Positions 36,816 through 46,090 of a stretch of 64,000 bases of DNA are shown here, one piece after another; position 1 is the first letter of the stretch; the number at the start of each line of letters is the position of its first letter. Under the pieces are notes generated by a model. It made no database searches, was not told where the DNA came from, and was given only the letters and a program-made list of their open reading frames with translations. Both the position numbers and the translations under genes were made by a program. This stretch comes from Paracoccaceae bacterium. Lineage in GTDB: Bacteria; Pseudomonadota; Alphaproteobacteria; Rhodobacterales; Rhodobacteraceae. The stretch spans positions 310,001 to 374,000 of the forward strand of contig CP075370.1 in the NCBI GenBank assembly GCA_019454225.1, given 5' to 3'.

Positions 36816-38723
36816 ATGGCGGACAGGCAAGGCGCGGTGCGTGTGATGACGGCAGACGGCGCGGCAAGACGCATCTGTCTTGCGACCGGCCTCGGGCTTG
36901 CGCTGATCGGTGCTTCGGCGACGCTGGCACGCGGACAGGACCTGACCGTTTCGCATGGCTATTCGAGCTTTGGTGAACTCAGGTACCCCGCCGACTTCCC
37001 GCACCTTGACTATGTGAACCCCGACGCACCGAAGGGCGGAGAGATCTCGATCTGGAGCCAGGGGAACTTCGACAGCTTCAACCAGTATGCCCGCGAGGGC
37101 GTGCCGGCGGCGCTGAACACCATCGGCTCGGAATCGATCCTGACCAGCACCGCCGACGATCCCTATGGCGCCTACTGCTTTCTCTGCACGACACTGGAAT
37201 ACCCTGCCGACCTGTCCTTCGTGACCTTCAACCTGCGCGATGACGTGCGGTTTTCCGATGGTTCGCCGATGACGGCCGATGACGTGGCCTACAGCTTCGA
37301 CCTGTTCCAGACCCAGGGCATTCCCGAATACCGCCGGATCGTCGAGGGCTTCATCGACGCGGTCGAGGTCGAAGGCCCCTACCGGATCACCTTCCGCTTC
37401 AACGCCGAGGCGCCGGTACGCGACCGGGTGGGTTTTGCCGGAGGAACGCCCGTATTCTCGAAGGCCTGGTTCGAAAGCACCGGCACGCGCCTTGACCGGT
37501 CGTCGCAGCGGCCCTTCATGTCGACCGGCGCCTATGTGCTGGACAGCTTCGACTTCAACCGCCAGGTCATCTACGCCCGGAACCCCGACTACTGGGGCAA
37601 TGACATTCCGTTCAGCCGAGGCCGCAACAATTTCGACCGCATCCGAGTGGAGTACTTTGCCGACAGCAACGCGGCTTTCGAGGGGTTCAAGGCGGGCATC
37701 TATACCTTCCGCACTGAAAATTCCGCTCAGGACTGGGCCACGGGATACAACTTTCCCGCGATCCAGCGTGGCTGGGTAGTGAAGAAGGGTATTCCGTCGG
37801 GTGATGTCGCGACACGCCTGTCCTGGGTCTTCAACCTCGACCGCCCGCGCTGGCAGGACCCCCGGCTGCGCCGTGCCATCGCGACAATGTTCAACTTCGA
37901 ATGGTCGAACGCCTCGCTCTACTACGATCTCTACAAGCGTCCGGTGTCGTTCTGGTCGGGCACCGATCTTGCAGCGACCGGTGTTCCCGGCCCGGAAGAA
38001 GCCGCGCTGCTGCAACCGCTGGTGGCCGAGGGACTGCTGCCCGAAAGCATCCTGACGGATGAAGCCGCGGTGCCGCCGGTGCATGAGCCGGGCGCAAACC
38101 TGCCTCCGCGCGCAGCGCGCCGCACCGCTGGCGCGCTTCTGGACGAAGCCGGCTGGCCGGCTGGAAACGACGGCATTCGGCGGAACGCCGCGGGCGAGGT
38201 CCTGACGCTGCGGATCATCCAGTTCAACCCGCTGTTCAACCGTGTGGTGAACCCGTTCATCGAGAACCTGAAGGAACTGGGCATCGACGCCAGCATGCAG
38301 CTTCTGGACACGGCGGCCTATGTCGAGCGTCGCCGCCGGGGCGACTTCGACATGACCTATCAGGGTTTCGACATGCCGTTCGAGCCCTCGATCGGGCTGG
38401 AGCAGTGGTTCGCGTCGAAGACGGCCGATGACAGTTCGCGCAACCTGATGCGGCTGCGCAATCCGGCGGTGGACCGGCTGATCCGCAACGTGATCGACGC
38501 CGAGACGCTTGATGGACTCAAGACGGCGGTGCGGGCGGTGGACCGGGTGCTGCGCACCATCGAGTTTGACATCCCGATCTACTACAACCCCGATACCTGG
38601 GTCGCCTACTACGACATGTACCGCCACCCGGAGCCGCTGCCGCCGCTGGCGGTCGGGCAACTCGACTTCTGGTGGTTCGACGCCGAGGCCGCGGCGCGGC
38701 TGCGCGCCGCCGGCGCGTTCTGA
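36816..38723 (+). CDS. peptide-binding protein of a YejABEF-type ABC transporter
   Basis: 635 residues, family 5 solute-binding protein. An N-terminal export signal (about residues 12-40, including CLATGLGLALIGASATLA) precedes the mature SHGYSSFGELRYPADFPHLDY, the usual YejA-like start. Characteristic later parts are FNLRDDVRFSDGSPMTADDV and FDMTYQGFDMPFEPS. The E. coli Yej system imports microcin C and oligopeptides. The start at 36816 follows GAGGAGG. It is followed by two permeases and an ATPase in close order, so the four form one operon. Confidence 0.92.
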   Translation: MADRQGAVRVMTADGAARRICLATGLGLALIGASATLARGQDLTVSHGYSSFGELRYPADFPHLDYVNPDAPKGGEISIWSQGNFDSFNQYAREGVPAALNTIGSESILTSTADDPYGAYCFLCTTLEYPADLSFVTFNLRDDVRFSDGSPMTADDVAYSFDLFQTQGIPEYRRIVEGFIDAVEVEGPYRITFRFNAEAPVRDRVGFAGGTPVFSKAWFESTGTRLDRSSQRPFMSTGAYVLDSFDFNRQVIYARNPDYWGNDIPFSRGRNNFDRIRVEYFADSNAAFEGFKAGIYTFRTENSAQDWATGYNFPAIQRGWVVKKGIPSGDVATRLSWVFNLDRPRWQDPRLRRAIATMFNFEWSNASLYYDLYKRPVSFWSGTDLAATGVPGPEEAALLQPLVAEGLLPESILTDEAAVPPVHEPGANLPPRAARRTAGALLDEAGWPAGNDGIRRNAAGEVLTLRIIQFNPLFNRVVNPFIENLKELGIDASMQLLDTAAYVERRRRGDFDMTYQGFDMPFEPSIGLEQWFASKTADDSSRNLMRLRNPAVDRLIRNVIDAETLDGLKTAVRAVDRVLRTIEFDIPIYYNPDTWVAYYDMYRHPEPLPPLAVGQLDFWWFDAEAAARLRAAGAF

Positions 38724-38738
38724 TCCCGGGGCGGGGCT

Positions 38739-39836
38739 TTGGGCGCCTACATCCTGCGCAGGCTGATGCTGGTGATCCCGACGGTGTTCGGGATCATGCT
38801 GATCAACTTCACGCTCACCCAGTTCGTGCCGGGCGGGCCGATCGAGCAGATCATCGCGCGGATGGAAGGCTCCGGCGACGTGTTCGCGGGCATCTCGGGC
38901 GGGGGCGACGGGTTGCCGATGGGCGACCAGGGCGCAGGCAGCGGCGGCGCGAACGACCGTTACCTGGGCTCGCGTGGCCTGCCGCCCGACTTCATCGCCG
39001 AGCTGGAACGCGAATTCGGCTTCGACAAGCCGCCGGCCGAGCGCTTCCTGAACATGATGTGGAACTACATCCGCCTCGACTTCGGCGACAGCTATTTCCG
39101 GTCGATCTCGGTTCTGGACCTCGTGCTGGAAAAGATGCCCGTCTCGATCACGCTTGGCCTTTGGTCGACGCTGATCGCCTATCTGGTCTCGATCCCGCTG
39201 GGCATCCGCAAGGCGGTTCGCGACGGCACGCCCTTCGACACCTGGACCAGCGGGGCGATCATCGTGGGTTATGCCATTCCCGGGTTCCTGTTCGCCATCC
39301 TGCTGCTCGTCCTGTTCGCGGGCGGTTCCTATCTGCGCTGGTTCCCGCTGCGTGGCCTGACAAGCGACAACTGGGAAACGCTCAGCTTGGGCGGAAAGAT
39401 CGTGGACTACCTGTGGCACATCACGCTGCCGGTGATCGCCTCGACCATATCATCCTTTGCGACACTGACACTGCTCACCAAGAATTCGTTCCTGGACGAG
39501 ATCAAGAAGCAATACGTCGTCACCGCCCGCGCCAAGGGCCTGACCGAGTCGCGGGTTCTGTATGGCCATGTCTTCCGCAATGCCATGCTGATCGTCATCG
39601 CCAGCTTTCCGGCGGTCTTCGTCAGCGTGTTCTTCGGCGGGTCCGTGATCATCGAGACGATATTCTCGCTCGACGGGCTGGGCCGGCTGGGGTTCGAGGC
39701 GGCGGTGTCGCGCGACTACCCGGTGATCTTCGGCACCCTGTTCGTCTTTGGCCTGATGGGCCTGCTCATGGGGATCCTGTCGGACCTGATGTATGTCTGG
39801 ATCGACCCGCGCATCGACTTCGAGCGGAGGGGCTAG
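38739..39836 (+). CDS. ABC transporter permease, YejB type
   Basis: 365 residues starting at TTG ([20 protein letters not shown]). About six membrane segments and the EAA loop [22 protein letters not shown] are visible. A periplasmic insert after the first helix carries a Gly-rich segment ([20 protein letters not shown]), as in YejB. It partners the next gene. The start codon gives a short initial cytoplasmic segment, as expected for this family. Confidence 0.93.
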   Translation: MGAYILRRLMLVIPTVFGIMLINFTLTQFVPGGPIEQIIARMEGSGDVFAGISGGGDGLPMGDQGAGSGGANDRYLGSRGLPPDFIAELEREFGFDKPPAERFLNMMWNYIRLDFGDSYFRSISVLDLVLEKMPVSITLGLWSTLIAYLVSIPLGIRKAVRDGTPFDTWTSGAIIVGYAIPGFLFAILLLVLFAGGSYLRWFPLRGLTSDNWETLSLGGKIVDYLWHITLPVIASTISSFATLTLLTKNSFLDEIKKQYVVTARAKGLTESRVLYGHVFRNAMLIVIASFPAVFVSVFFGGSVIIETIFSLDGLGRLGFEAAVSRDYPVIFGTLFVFGLMGLLMGILSDLMYVWIDPRIDFERRG

Positions 39837-40940
39837 GTGATCCGCCTGTCGCCGCTCAATCAGCGCCGCTGGCGCAACTTCCGGGCCAACCGCCGCGCCT
39901 TCTGGTCATTGTGGATTTTCTCGGTGCTGTTCGGCCTGTCGCTCTGCGCCGAGCTGATCGCCAACGACAAGCCGCTGCTCGTCCGGTATCAGGGCGAATT
40001 CTACACGCCGATCTTCCGGTTCTATCCGGAAACCGCCTTCGGCGGCGATTTCCGCACCGAGGCGAAATACAAGGATCCCGAAGTGCAATGCCTGATCCGT
40101 TCCGGCGGGGTCGAGGCCTGCCTGGACGACCCCGCGGGCACCACTGCGGCGATCGCCGCCGGACAGGTCGAGGGCGTCACGCCGGGCTGGATTGTCTGGC
40201 CGCCGATCCCGGCGAAGTACAACACGATCAACGACATCGGGCGCGCCGCACCGTCGCCGCCGGACCCGACGCATATCCTTGGCACCGACGACACCGCGCG
40301 CGACGTGGCCGCGCGCGTCATCTATGGCTTCCGCACCTCGGTCAGCTTCGCGCTGATCGTGACGGCGCTGACATCGCTGATCGGTGTCGCGGCCGGGGCG
40401 GTGCAGGGCTATTTCGGCGGTCTTGTGGACCTGTTCTTCCAGCGGGTGATCGAGTTGTGGGGTGCGACCCCGAGCCTTTACATCATCATCATCGTGGCGG
40501 CGGTGATCCCGATGAACTTCTGGCTGCTGGTCGGCCTGTCGGTGTTCTTCGGCTGGACCGCGCTCGTGGGCGTTGTCAGGGCCGAGTTCCTGCGGGCGCG
40601 AAACTTCGAATATGTGCGGGCGGCGCGGGCGCTAGGGGTCAGTGACCGGGTCATCATGTTCCGCCACGTCCTGCCGAACGCCATGGTCGCCACGCTGACC
40701 CTGCTGCCCTTCATCATCACAGGTGCCATCGCGTCGCTGGCCGCGCTCGATTTTCTCGGCTTCGGTCTGCCGTCCTCGGCACCGTCGCTTGGGGAGCTGA
40801 CGCTTCAGGCCAAGCAGAACCTGCAGGCACCCTGGCTTGCCTTTGCCGCCTTCTTTACCTTTGCGATCATGCTGTCGCTGCTGGTGTTCATCTTCGAGGG
40901 CGTCCGCGACGCCTTTGACCCGCGAAAGACATTCAGGTGA
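39837..40940 (+). CDS. ABC transporter permease, YejE type
   Basis: 367 residues, GTG start directly after the yejB-like stop with no gap. The first helix (FWSLWIFSVLFGLSLCAEL) is followed by the large YejE periplasmic insert (ANDKPLLVRYQGEFYTPIF onward), then a DppC-like permease core with the docking loop ARALGVSDRVIMFRHVLPN. It overlaps the ATPase gene by 4 nt. With its partner it forms the membrane channel. Confidence 0.94.
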   Translation: MIRLSPLNQRRWRNFRANRRAFWSLWIFSVLFGLSLCAELIANDKPLLVRYQGEFYTPIFRFYPETAFGGDFRTEAKYKDPEVQCLIRSGGVEACLDDPAGTTAAIAAGQVEGVTPGWIVWPPIPAKYNTINDIGRAAPSPPDPTHILGTDDTARDVAARVIYGFRTSVSFALIVTALTSLIGVAAGAVQGYFGGLVDLFFQRVIELWGATPSLYIIIIVAAVIPMNFWLLVGLSVFFGWTALVGVVRAEFLRARNFEYVRAARALGVSDRVIMFRHVLPNAMVATLTLLPFIITGAIASLAALDFLGFGLPSSAPSLGELTLQAKQNLQAPWLAFAAFFTFAIMLSLLVFIFEGVRDAFDPRKTFR

Positions 40941-42547
40941 CCGGCCAGGATCACGTTCTTCGGGTTTGCGACCTGACGGTGCGCTTCCGCCAGGACGGCC
41001 GCGTGACCGAGGCGGTCCGCAGTGTGTCGTTCGAGGTCGGCAGGGGCGAGACTGTTGCGATCGTGGGGGAATCCGGTTCGGGCAAGTCGGTCACGGCCCT
41101 GTCGACGGTGGCGCTGCTGCCTGATGCGGCCGAGGTTGCCGGATCGGTCACCTACAACGGCACCGAGATGATAGGCGCCGATGCGGCCGCCCTGCGACGG
41201 GTGCGTGGCAATGATATCAGCTTCATCTTCCAGGAGCCGATGACATCGCTCAACCCGCTGCACACGGTCGAGAAGCAGCTGGCCGAAAGTCTGGCGCTGC
41301 ACCAGGGGCTGAGCGGGGCAGCGGCACGGGTCCGCATCCTCGACCTGCTGGCAAAGGTCGGCATCCGCGATGCCGAAAGCCGCCTCGGCGCCTATCCGCA
41401 CGAGCTGTCGGGCGGTCAGCGGCAGCGCGTGATGATCGCCATGGCCCTGGCCAACGGGCCGGAACTGCTGATCGCGGACGAACCGACAACCGCGCTTGAC
41501 GTCACGATCCAGGCACAGATCCTGGATCTTCTGGCCGACCTGAAGCGGTCCGAAGGGCTCAGCCTGCTGTTCATCACCCACGACCTGACCATCGTGCGCC
41601 GGATCGCCGACCGGGTCTGCGTGATGCAGGCCGGCGAGATCGTGGAGCAGGGCACCACCGAGCGGGTCTTTGGCGATCCGCAGCATCCCTACACGCGCAA
41701 GCTTCTGGGGGCCGAACCCAAGGGGCAACCCAACCCCGTGCCGCCGGATGCCCCGGTGGTGGTGGAAACCGATGCGCTGCGCGTCTGGTTTCCGATCAAG
41801 ACCGGGCTTCTGCGGCGCGTGACGGGCCATATCAAGGCGGTGAACGCGGCCAGCCTGACAGTCCGGGCAGGAGAGACGCTGGGCATTGTCGGGGAAAGCG
41901 GATCGGGCAAGACGACGCTGGCACTGGGCATCCTGCGGCTGATCGCGTCCGAGGGGCCGATCACCTTTGGCGGGCACCGCATCGACGGGCTGAACCCCGC
42001 CCAGATGCGACCGCTGCGGCGCGACATGCAGGTGGTCTTCCAGGACCCCTACGGAAGCCTGTCGCCCCGCATGACCGTGCAGGAGATCATCGCCGAAGGA
42101 CTGGGCGTTCACGGCGTCGACGCCGGGCGCAACCGTCGCGACATGGTGGCCGAGATCATGGCCGAGGTCGGCCTCGACCCTGCGATGATGGGTCGCTATC
42201 CGCATGAATTCTCGGGCGGCCAGCGGCAGCGGATTGCCATCGCGCGGGCGATGATCCTGCGGCCCCGGCTGGTGCTGCTGGATGAGCCGACAAGCGCGCT
42301 CGACATGACGGTGCAGGTGCAGATCGTCGATCTTCTGCGCGACCTGCAGCGCCGGCATGACCTTGCCTACCTGTTCATCAGCCACGACCTGCGGGTGGTG
42401 CGCGCGCTGTCGCACAAGGTGATCGTGATGAAGGCCGGCGATGTGGTCGAGGCAGGCGAGGCGGCGGATGTCTTTGGCGCCCCGCAATCGGCCTATACCC
42501 GGGAACTGCTGCGCGCCGCCTTTGGCCAGGTCGAGGCGGTGGCGTGA
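40937..42547 (+). CDS. double ABC ATPase, YejF type
   Basis: 536 residues holding two complete ATPase domains in one chain, each with a Walker A ([13 protein letters not shown] and [13 protein letters not shown]), a signature ([12 protein letters not shown] and [12 protein letters not shown]) and a Walker B with DEPTTALD or DEPTSALD. This fused form is typical of YejF and energises both permeases. GTG start overlapping the previous stop. Its stop overlaps the glycosyltransferase start by 4 nt. Confidence 0.95.
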   Translation: MTGQDHVLRVCDLTVRFRQDGRVTEAVRSVSFEVGRGETVAIVGESGSGKSVTALSTVALLPDAAEVAGSVTYNGTEMIGADAAALRRVRGNDISFIFQEPMTSLNPLHTVEKQLAESLALHQGLSGAAARVRILDLLAKVGIRDAESRLGAYPHELSGGQRQRVMIAMALANGPELLIADEPTTALDVTIQAQILDLLADLKRSEGLSLLFITHDLTIVRRIADRVCVMQAGEIVEQGTTERVFGDPQHPYTRKLLGAEPKGQPNPVPPDAPVVVETDALRVWFPIKTGLLRRVTGHIKAVNAASLTVRAGETLGIVGESGSGKTTLALGILRLIASEGPITFGGHRIDGLNPAQMRPLRRDMQVVFQDPYGSLSPRMTVQEIIAEGLGVHGVDAGRNRRDMVAEIMAEVGLDPAMMGRYPHEFSGGQRQRIAIARAMILRPRLVLLDEPTSALDMTVQVQIVDLLRDLQRRHDLAYLFISHDLRVVRALSHKVIVMKAGDVVEAGEAADVFGAPQSAYTRELLRAAFGQVEAVA

Positions 42548-43773
42548 AGATACTGTTCGTGCATCAGAATTTTCCGGGCCAGTTTCCGCATCTGGCTCCG
42601 GCCCTGAAGGCGCGGGGGCACGAGGTGCGCGCGTTGACCGATATGCGGAACACCAGGCCCAGTCCGGTTCCGGTGATGAAGTACCGCCATGACGCGGCGC
42701 CGCCGGACCCGGCCGCCTGCCGTCTGGGGCGCAACTTCACGCAGATGTCGGACCGGGGCGTGACGGTTGCGCGCGCCGCGCTTTCGCTGCGTGAAAAGGG
42801 CTATGTGCCCGATGTCGTGTTCGGCCATAGCGGGTGGGGCGAAACGCTGTTTCTGAAAGAGATCTGGCCCGCCGCCCGGCATCTTGTCTATGCCGAATAC
42901 TACTACCGCGGGATCGGGCAGGACGTGGGGTTCGACCCGGAGTTCGACGGCACCCACGCCAGCAACATCGACCCCCTGATGATCGCGCAGGCCCGGGCGG
43001 CGCACCTGGGGCAGGCGCTGCTGCATGCGGATGCCGCAGTCTCGCCGACCTTCTGGCAGGCCGACAGCCACCCCCCCGCCCTGCGGTCGCGGATCAGCGT
43101 GATCTTCGACGGCATCGACACCGCCACCGTTGCCCCGAACCCGGAGGCCGCAGTGACCTTGCCGGGCGGCCTGGTCATCCGGGCAGGGGACGAGGTGCTG
43201 ACCTTCGTCAACCGCAACCTGGAACCCTATCGCGGCTATCATGTCTTCATGCGGGCCCTGCCTGCGGTCATGGCGGCGCGGCCCGGCGCGCAGGTGGTGA
43301 TCGTCGGCGGAGACGAGGTCAGCTATGGTCGGCCCGCGCCGTCGGGCACGACCTGGAAGTCATTGTTCCTGAAAGAGGTTGAGGGAAGGATTGACCTGTC
43401 GCGGGTACATTTCCTGGGGCGCGTGCCCTATCCGACCTTTGTCGCCCTGATGCAGCTGACCCGGGTGCATGCCTATCTGACCTATCCCTTCGTCCTGTCA
43501 TGGTCGATGCTGGAAGCGATGAGTGCGGGGGCACTGGTCGTGGGGTCGTCCACGCCGCCGGTGCGCGAGGTCATCGCCGACGGGGTCAACGGGCGGCTGG
43601 TGGATTTCTTCGACGTCGCGGGATGGTCCGCCGCGCTGACCGAGGCGCTGGCGGAACCCGCGCGGTTCGACCCGCTGCGGCAGGCGGCGCGTGCAACGGT
43701 GCTGGAGCGCTATGACCTGCGCGGCATCTGCCTGCCGCAGATGATCGCCTTTGCCGAAGGCACGGCCCGCTGA
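42544..43773 (+). CDS. glycosyltransferase, GT4-like
   Basis: 409 residues, GTG start. Two Rossmann-like halves: the N-terminal half begins [20 protein letters not shown], and the C-terminal half has VIVGGDEVSYG and the donor-sugar motif LEAMSAGALVVGSSTPPVREV. This is a GT-B fold close to GT4. Acceptor is unknown, probably a surface polysaccharide or glycolipid. The translation overlap with the peptide-transporter ATPase is odd, because no shared pathway is known. It converges with hemN. Confidence 0.88.
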   Translation: MKILFVHQNFPGQFPHLAPALKARGHEVRALTDMRNTRPSPVPVMKYRHDAAPPDPAACRLGRNFTQMSDRGVTVARAALSLREKGYVPDVVFGHSGWGETLFLKEIWPAARHLVYAEYYYRGIGQDVGFDPEFDGTHASNIDPLMIAQARAAHLGQALLHADAAVSPTFWQADSHPPALRSRISVIFDGIDTATVAPNPEAAVTLPGGLVIRAGDEVLTFVNRNLEPYRGYHVFMRALPAVMAARPGAQVVIVGGDEVSYGRPAPSGTTWKSLFLKEVEGRIDLSRVHFLGRVPYPTFVALMQLTRVHAYLTYPFVLSWSMLEAMSAGALVVGSSTPPVREVIADGVNGRLVDFFDVAGWSAALTEALAEPARFDPLRQAARATVLERYDLRGICLPQMIAFAEGTAR

Positions 43774-43779
43774 GCCCGG

Positions 43780-45135
43780 TCAGATTGCTGCGGAATGCTG
43801 GGCCCTGGCGTTGTCATAGGCATCGAAGGCGCGGGCGATCATGCGGGTCAGCGGGCGCCCCTGCGGCGGGATCGACAGACCCCGGTCGTCAAGCGCCACC
43901 ATCGTTCCAAAGCTGTCGCGCACCTCGCGGAACAACGCCAGCACGCGGTCGCGGCTGGCCCCGTGGTTTTCCACAAGATCCTGAATCTCCACGCGGAAAT
44001 CACACATCAGCGCCTCGATGATCCTGGCGCGCCAATGATCCTCGGCGGTGAACACATGGCCGCGATGGGTCGAGAATCGACCATCGCGGATCGCCTTGGT
44101 ATGGTCCGAGGTGCCGCTTGCATTCTGCGCGTAACCTTTCGGAAAGCGCGAGATCGACGAGGCACCAAGCCCGATCAGGGTGGGTGCGGTATCGTCGGTG
44201 TAGCCCTGGAAGTTCCGCCGGAGCCGCCCGGCGGCAAGGGCCTGTGCCAGACCATCCTCGGGCCGGGCGAAATGGTCGATGCCGATTTCGGCGTATCCGT
44301 CCCAGACGAACAGTTCGCGCGCGGTCTCGAACAGGGCCAGCCGTTCCTCGGGCGTGGGCATGGCATCCGAGGGGATCATCTGCTGGCGGCGGCTCATCCA
44401 CGGGACGTGGGCATAGCCGTAAAGCGCCACGCGATCGGGTGACAGGGTCAGAAGTTTCTGAACAGACTGGGAAATCCTTGTCCGGGTCTGATGCGGCAGG
44501 CCATAGAGGATATCGGCGTTGAGGCTGGCAATGCCACGGTCGCGGATTGTCTCGGCCACCCGGCGGGTCAGGTCATAGGGCTGTTCGCGGCCGATGGCCT
44601 TCTGAATCTCGGGGTCGAAATCCTGCACCCCGATCGAGGCGCGGGTCATGCCGGCCGCGACAAGGGCATCCAGCCGCGGTTCGTCGATCTCGCAGGGGTC
44701 GATCTCGACCGAGAACTCGGCACCCGGGCGGGGTGGAACCGCCTCGAACACCGCACCGGCAAGGCGGCGGATCAGGTCGGGCGACAGGAGCGTGGGCGTG
44801 CCGCCGCCCCAGTGCAGGCGGGACAGGCCGACACCAGGCGGCAGGTGACGGCGCAGGATCGCGATCTCGGACAGCAGCGTTTGGGCATAGGCCAGCACCG
44901 GCGCATCCGAGGATGTGCCCTGCGTGCGGCAGGCGCAGAACCAGCACAGCCTGCGGCAGAACGGGACATGCAGGTAGACCGACACCGTGGAACCCGGTGC
45001 AAGCCCTTCGATCCACTGCGTAAACAGGTCAGGGCCCACGCCCGCGCCGAAATGGGGGGCGGTGGGATAACTGGTATAGCGGGGCACCCGCGCGTCAAAA
45101 AGACCGTGGCGGCGGAGGTCGGATTCCTGTTTCAT
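43780..45135 (-). CDS. hemN: oxygen-independent coproporphyrinogen III oxidase
   Basis: 451 residues, a radical SAM enzyme that makes protoporphyrinogen IX without oxygen. The cluster motif is CRRLCWFCAC within YLHVPFCRRL. Further conserved parts are LHWGGGTPTLL, SIGVQDFDPEIQKAIGR and DILYGLPHQT. The start at 45135 (MKQESDLRRHGLFDARVPRYTS) is the usual HemN N-terminus. It is divergent from fnrL with a consensus FNR box between, in agreement with oxygen-controlled haem synthesis. Confidence 0.96.
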   Translation of the reverse strand: MKQESDLRRHGLFDARVPRYTSYPTAPHFGAGVGPDLFTQWIEGLAPGSTVSVYLHVPFCRRLCWFCACRTQGTSSDAPVLAYAQTLLSEIAILRRHLPPGVGLSRLHWGGGTPTLLSPDLIRRLAGAVFEAVPPRPGAEFSVEIDPCEIDEPRLDALVAAGMTRASIGVQDFDPEIQKAIGREQPYDLTRRVAETIRDRGIASLNADILYGLPHQTRTRISQSVQKLLTLSPDRVALYGYAHVPWMSRRQQMIPSDAMPTPEERLALFETARELFVWDGYAEIGIDHFARPEDGLAQALAAGRLRRNFQGYTDDTAPTLIGLGASSISRFPKGYAQNASGTSDHTKAIRDGRFSTHRGHVFTAEDHWRARIIEALMCDFRVEIQDLVENHGASRDRVLALFREVRDSFGTMVALDDRGLSIPPQGRPLTRMIARAFDAYDNARAQHSAAI

Positions 45136-45169
45136 GGGCGGAGATTGCCGCCTGTTCCGAAGGGCGGCC

Positions 45170-45183
45170 TTGATGCAGATCAA
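45170..45183. promoter_or_regulatory. FNR/FnrL box
   Basis: TTGATGCAGATCAA, an exact match to TTGAT-N4-ATCAA. Its centre lies 41 bp from the hemN start codon and 24 bp from the fnrL start codon, within the short divergent intergenic region. It is therefore a probable FnrL site controlling hemN, fnrL, or both. Confidence 0.9.
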
Positions 45184-45199
45184 GCGAGGGGATGGCTGG

Positions 45200-45946
45200 A
45201 TGTCGGCACAGGATTTTCACGCGCTGACACAGGATTGCAGCGGCTGCCCGATCCGGCATCGGGCGGTCTGCGCGCGGTGCGAGGCGGATGAACTCGTGCG
45301 GCTGGAGCAGATCAAGTACTACCGCAGCTTCCAGGCGGGGCAGACGGTGATCTGGTCGGGCGACCGGATGGATTTCGTGGCCAGCGTGGTGACGGGGATC
45401 GCCACGCTGACACAGACCATGGAGGACGGACGGCGGCAGATGGTGGGGCTATTGCTGCCGTCGGATTTCGTGGGGCGGCCGGGGCGGCCGACTGCGGCCT
45501 ATGACGTGACGGCGACCACCGATCTGGTGATGTGCTGCTTCCGCAAAAAGCCGTTTGAGGACATGATGTTGGCGACCCCGCACATCGCCCAGCGGCTGCT
45601 GGAGATGACGCTGGACGAACTGGATGCGGCGCGGGAATGGATGCTGCTTCTGGGTCGCAAGACGGCGCGCGAGAAGATCGCGAGCCTTCTGTCGATCATC
45701 GCGCGGCGGGACGCATCGCTGCAGCTGAAGGCGGCGAAGGGGTCGATCACCTTCGACCTGCCGCTGACCCGCGAGGAGATGGCCGACTATCTGGGCCTGA
45801 CGCTGGAGACGGTCAGCCGCCAGATGACCGCGCTGCGCAAGGACGGGGTGATCGTGCTGGAGAGCAAGCGGCACGTGAAGGTGCCAAGCTTCGACCGGCT
45901 GATGGAGGAGACCGGGGACGACAGCGATGGCGGTTTCCTGAACTGA
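45200..45946 (+). CDS. fnrL: FnrL, oxygen-sensing Crp/Fnr transcriptional regulator
   Basis: 248 residues. The N-terminal cysteines in DCSGCPIRHRAVCARC and a central Cys in LVMCCFRKKPF supply four ligands for an oxygen-labile 4Fe-4S cluster. The cAMP-binding-like domain is followed by the helix-turn-helix EEMADYLGLTLETVSRQM. The protein is very similar to Rhodobacter FnrL, the activator of anaerobic and microaerobic genes. The ATG at 45200 fixes the cysteine spacing seen in relatives and follows GAGGGGA. The FNR box 17 bp upstream suggests self-control. Confidence 0.96.
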   Translation: MSAQDFHALTQDCSGCPIRHRAVCARCEADELVRLEQIKYYRSFQAGQTVIWSGDRMDFVASVVTGIATLTQTMEDGRRQMVGLLLPSDFVGRPGRPTAAYDVTATTDLVMCCFRKKPFEDMMLATPHIAQRLLEMTLDELDAAREWMLLLGRKTAREKIASLLSIIARRDASLQLKAAKGSITFDLPLTREEMADYLGLTLETVSRQMTALRKDGVIVLESKRHVKVPSFDRLMEETGDDSDGGFLN

Positions 45947-45986
45947 CGGCGCGAATCAGGTTAATGCGTTGAAGCCGCTGGCGATT

Positions 45987-46030
45987 GGCGGGCTGGCCTG
46001 CGTCTGGCTCACGTCTGGCAGGCGTATGGC
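45987..46030. repeat. second tandem 11-bp repeat array, minus orientation
   Basis: On the minus strand the units read GCCATACGCCT, GCCAGACGTGA, GCCAGACGCAG and a weak GCCAGCCCGCC, in exact 11-bp register. The first and third units are identical to units of the array at 18750. The array lies in the 144 bp between the convergent fnrL and glycosyltransferase genes, where no promoter for either is expected. Flanking TTAA words occur at 45961 and near 46074. Purpose unknown. Confidence 0.7.
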
Positions 46031-46090
46031 ATCCGTCCCGACACTGCGCGCCCGGACAAGCAGGTTAACGCAACGCGCGGCCCCGCCCTG

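Noticed and set aside
36777-39419. 880-codon open frame antisense to the YejA- and YejB-like genes
   Set aside because: The sense strand encodes a well-conserved transporter; the antisense protein lacks recognisable domains.
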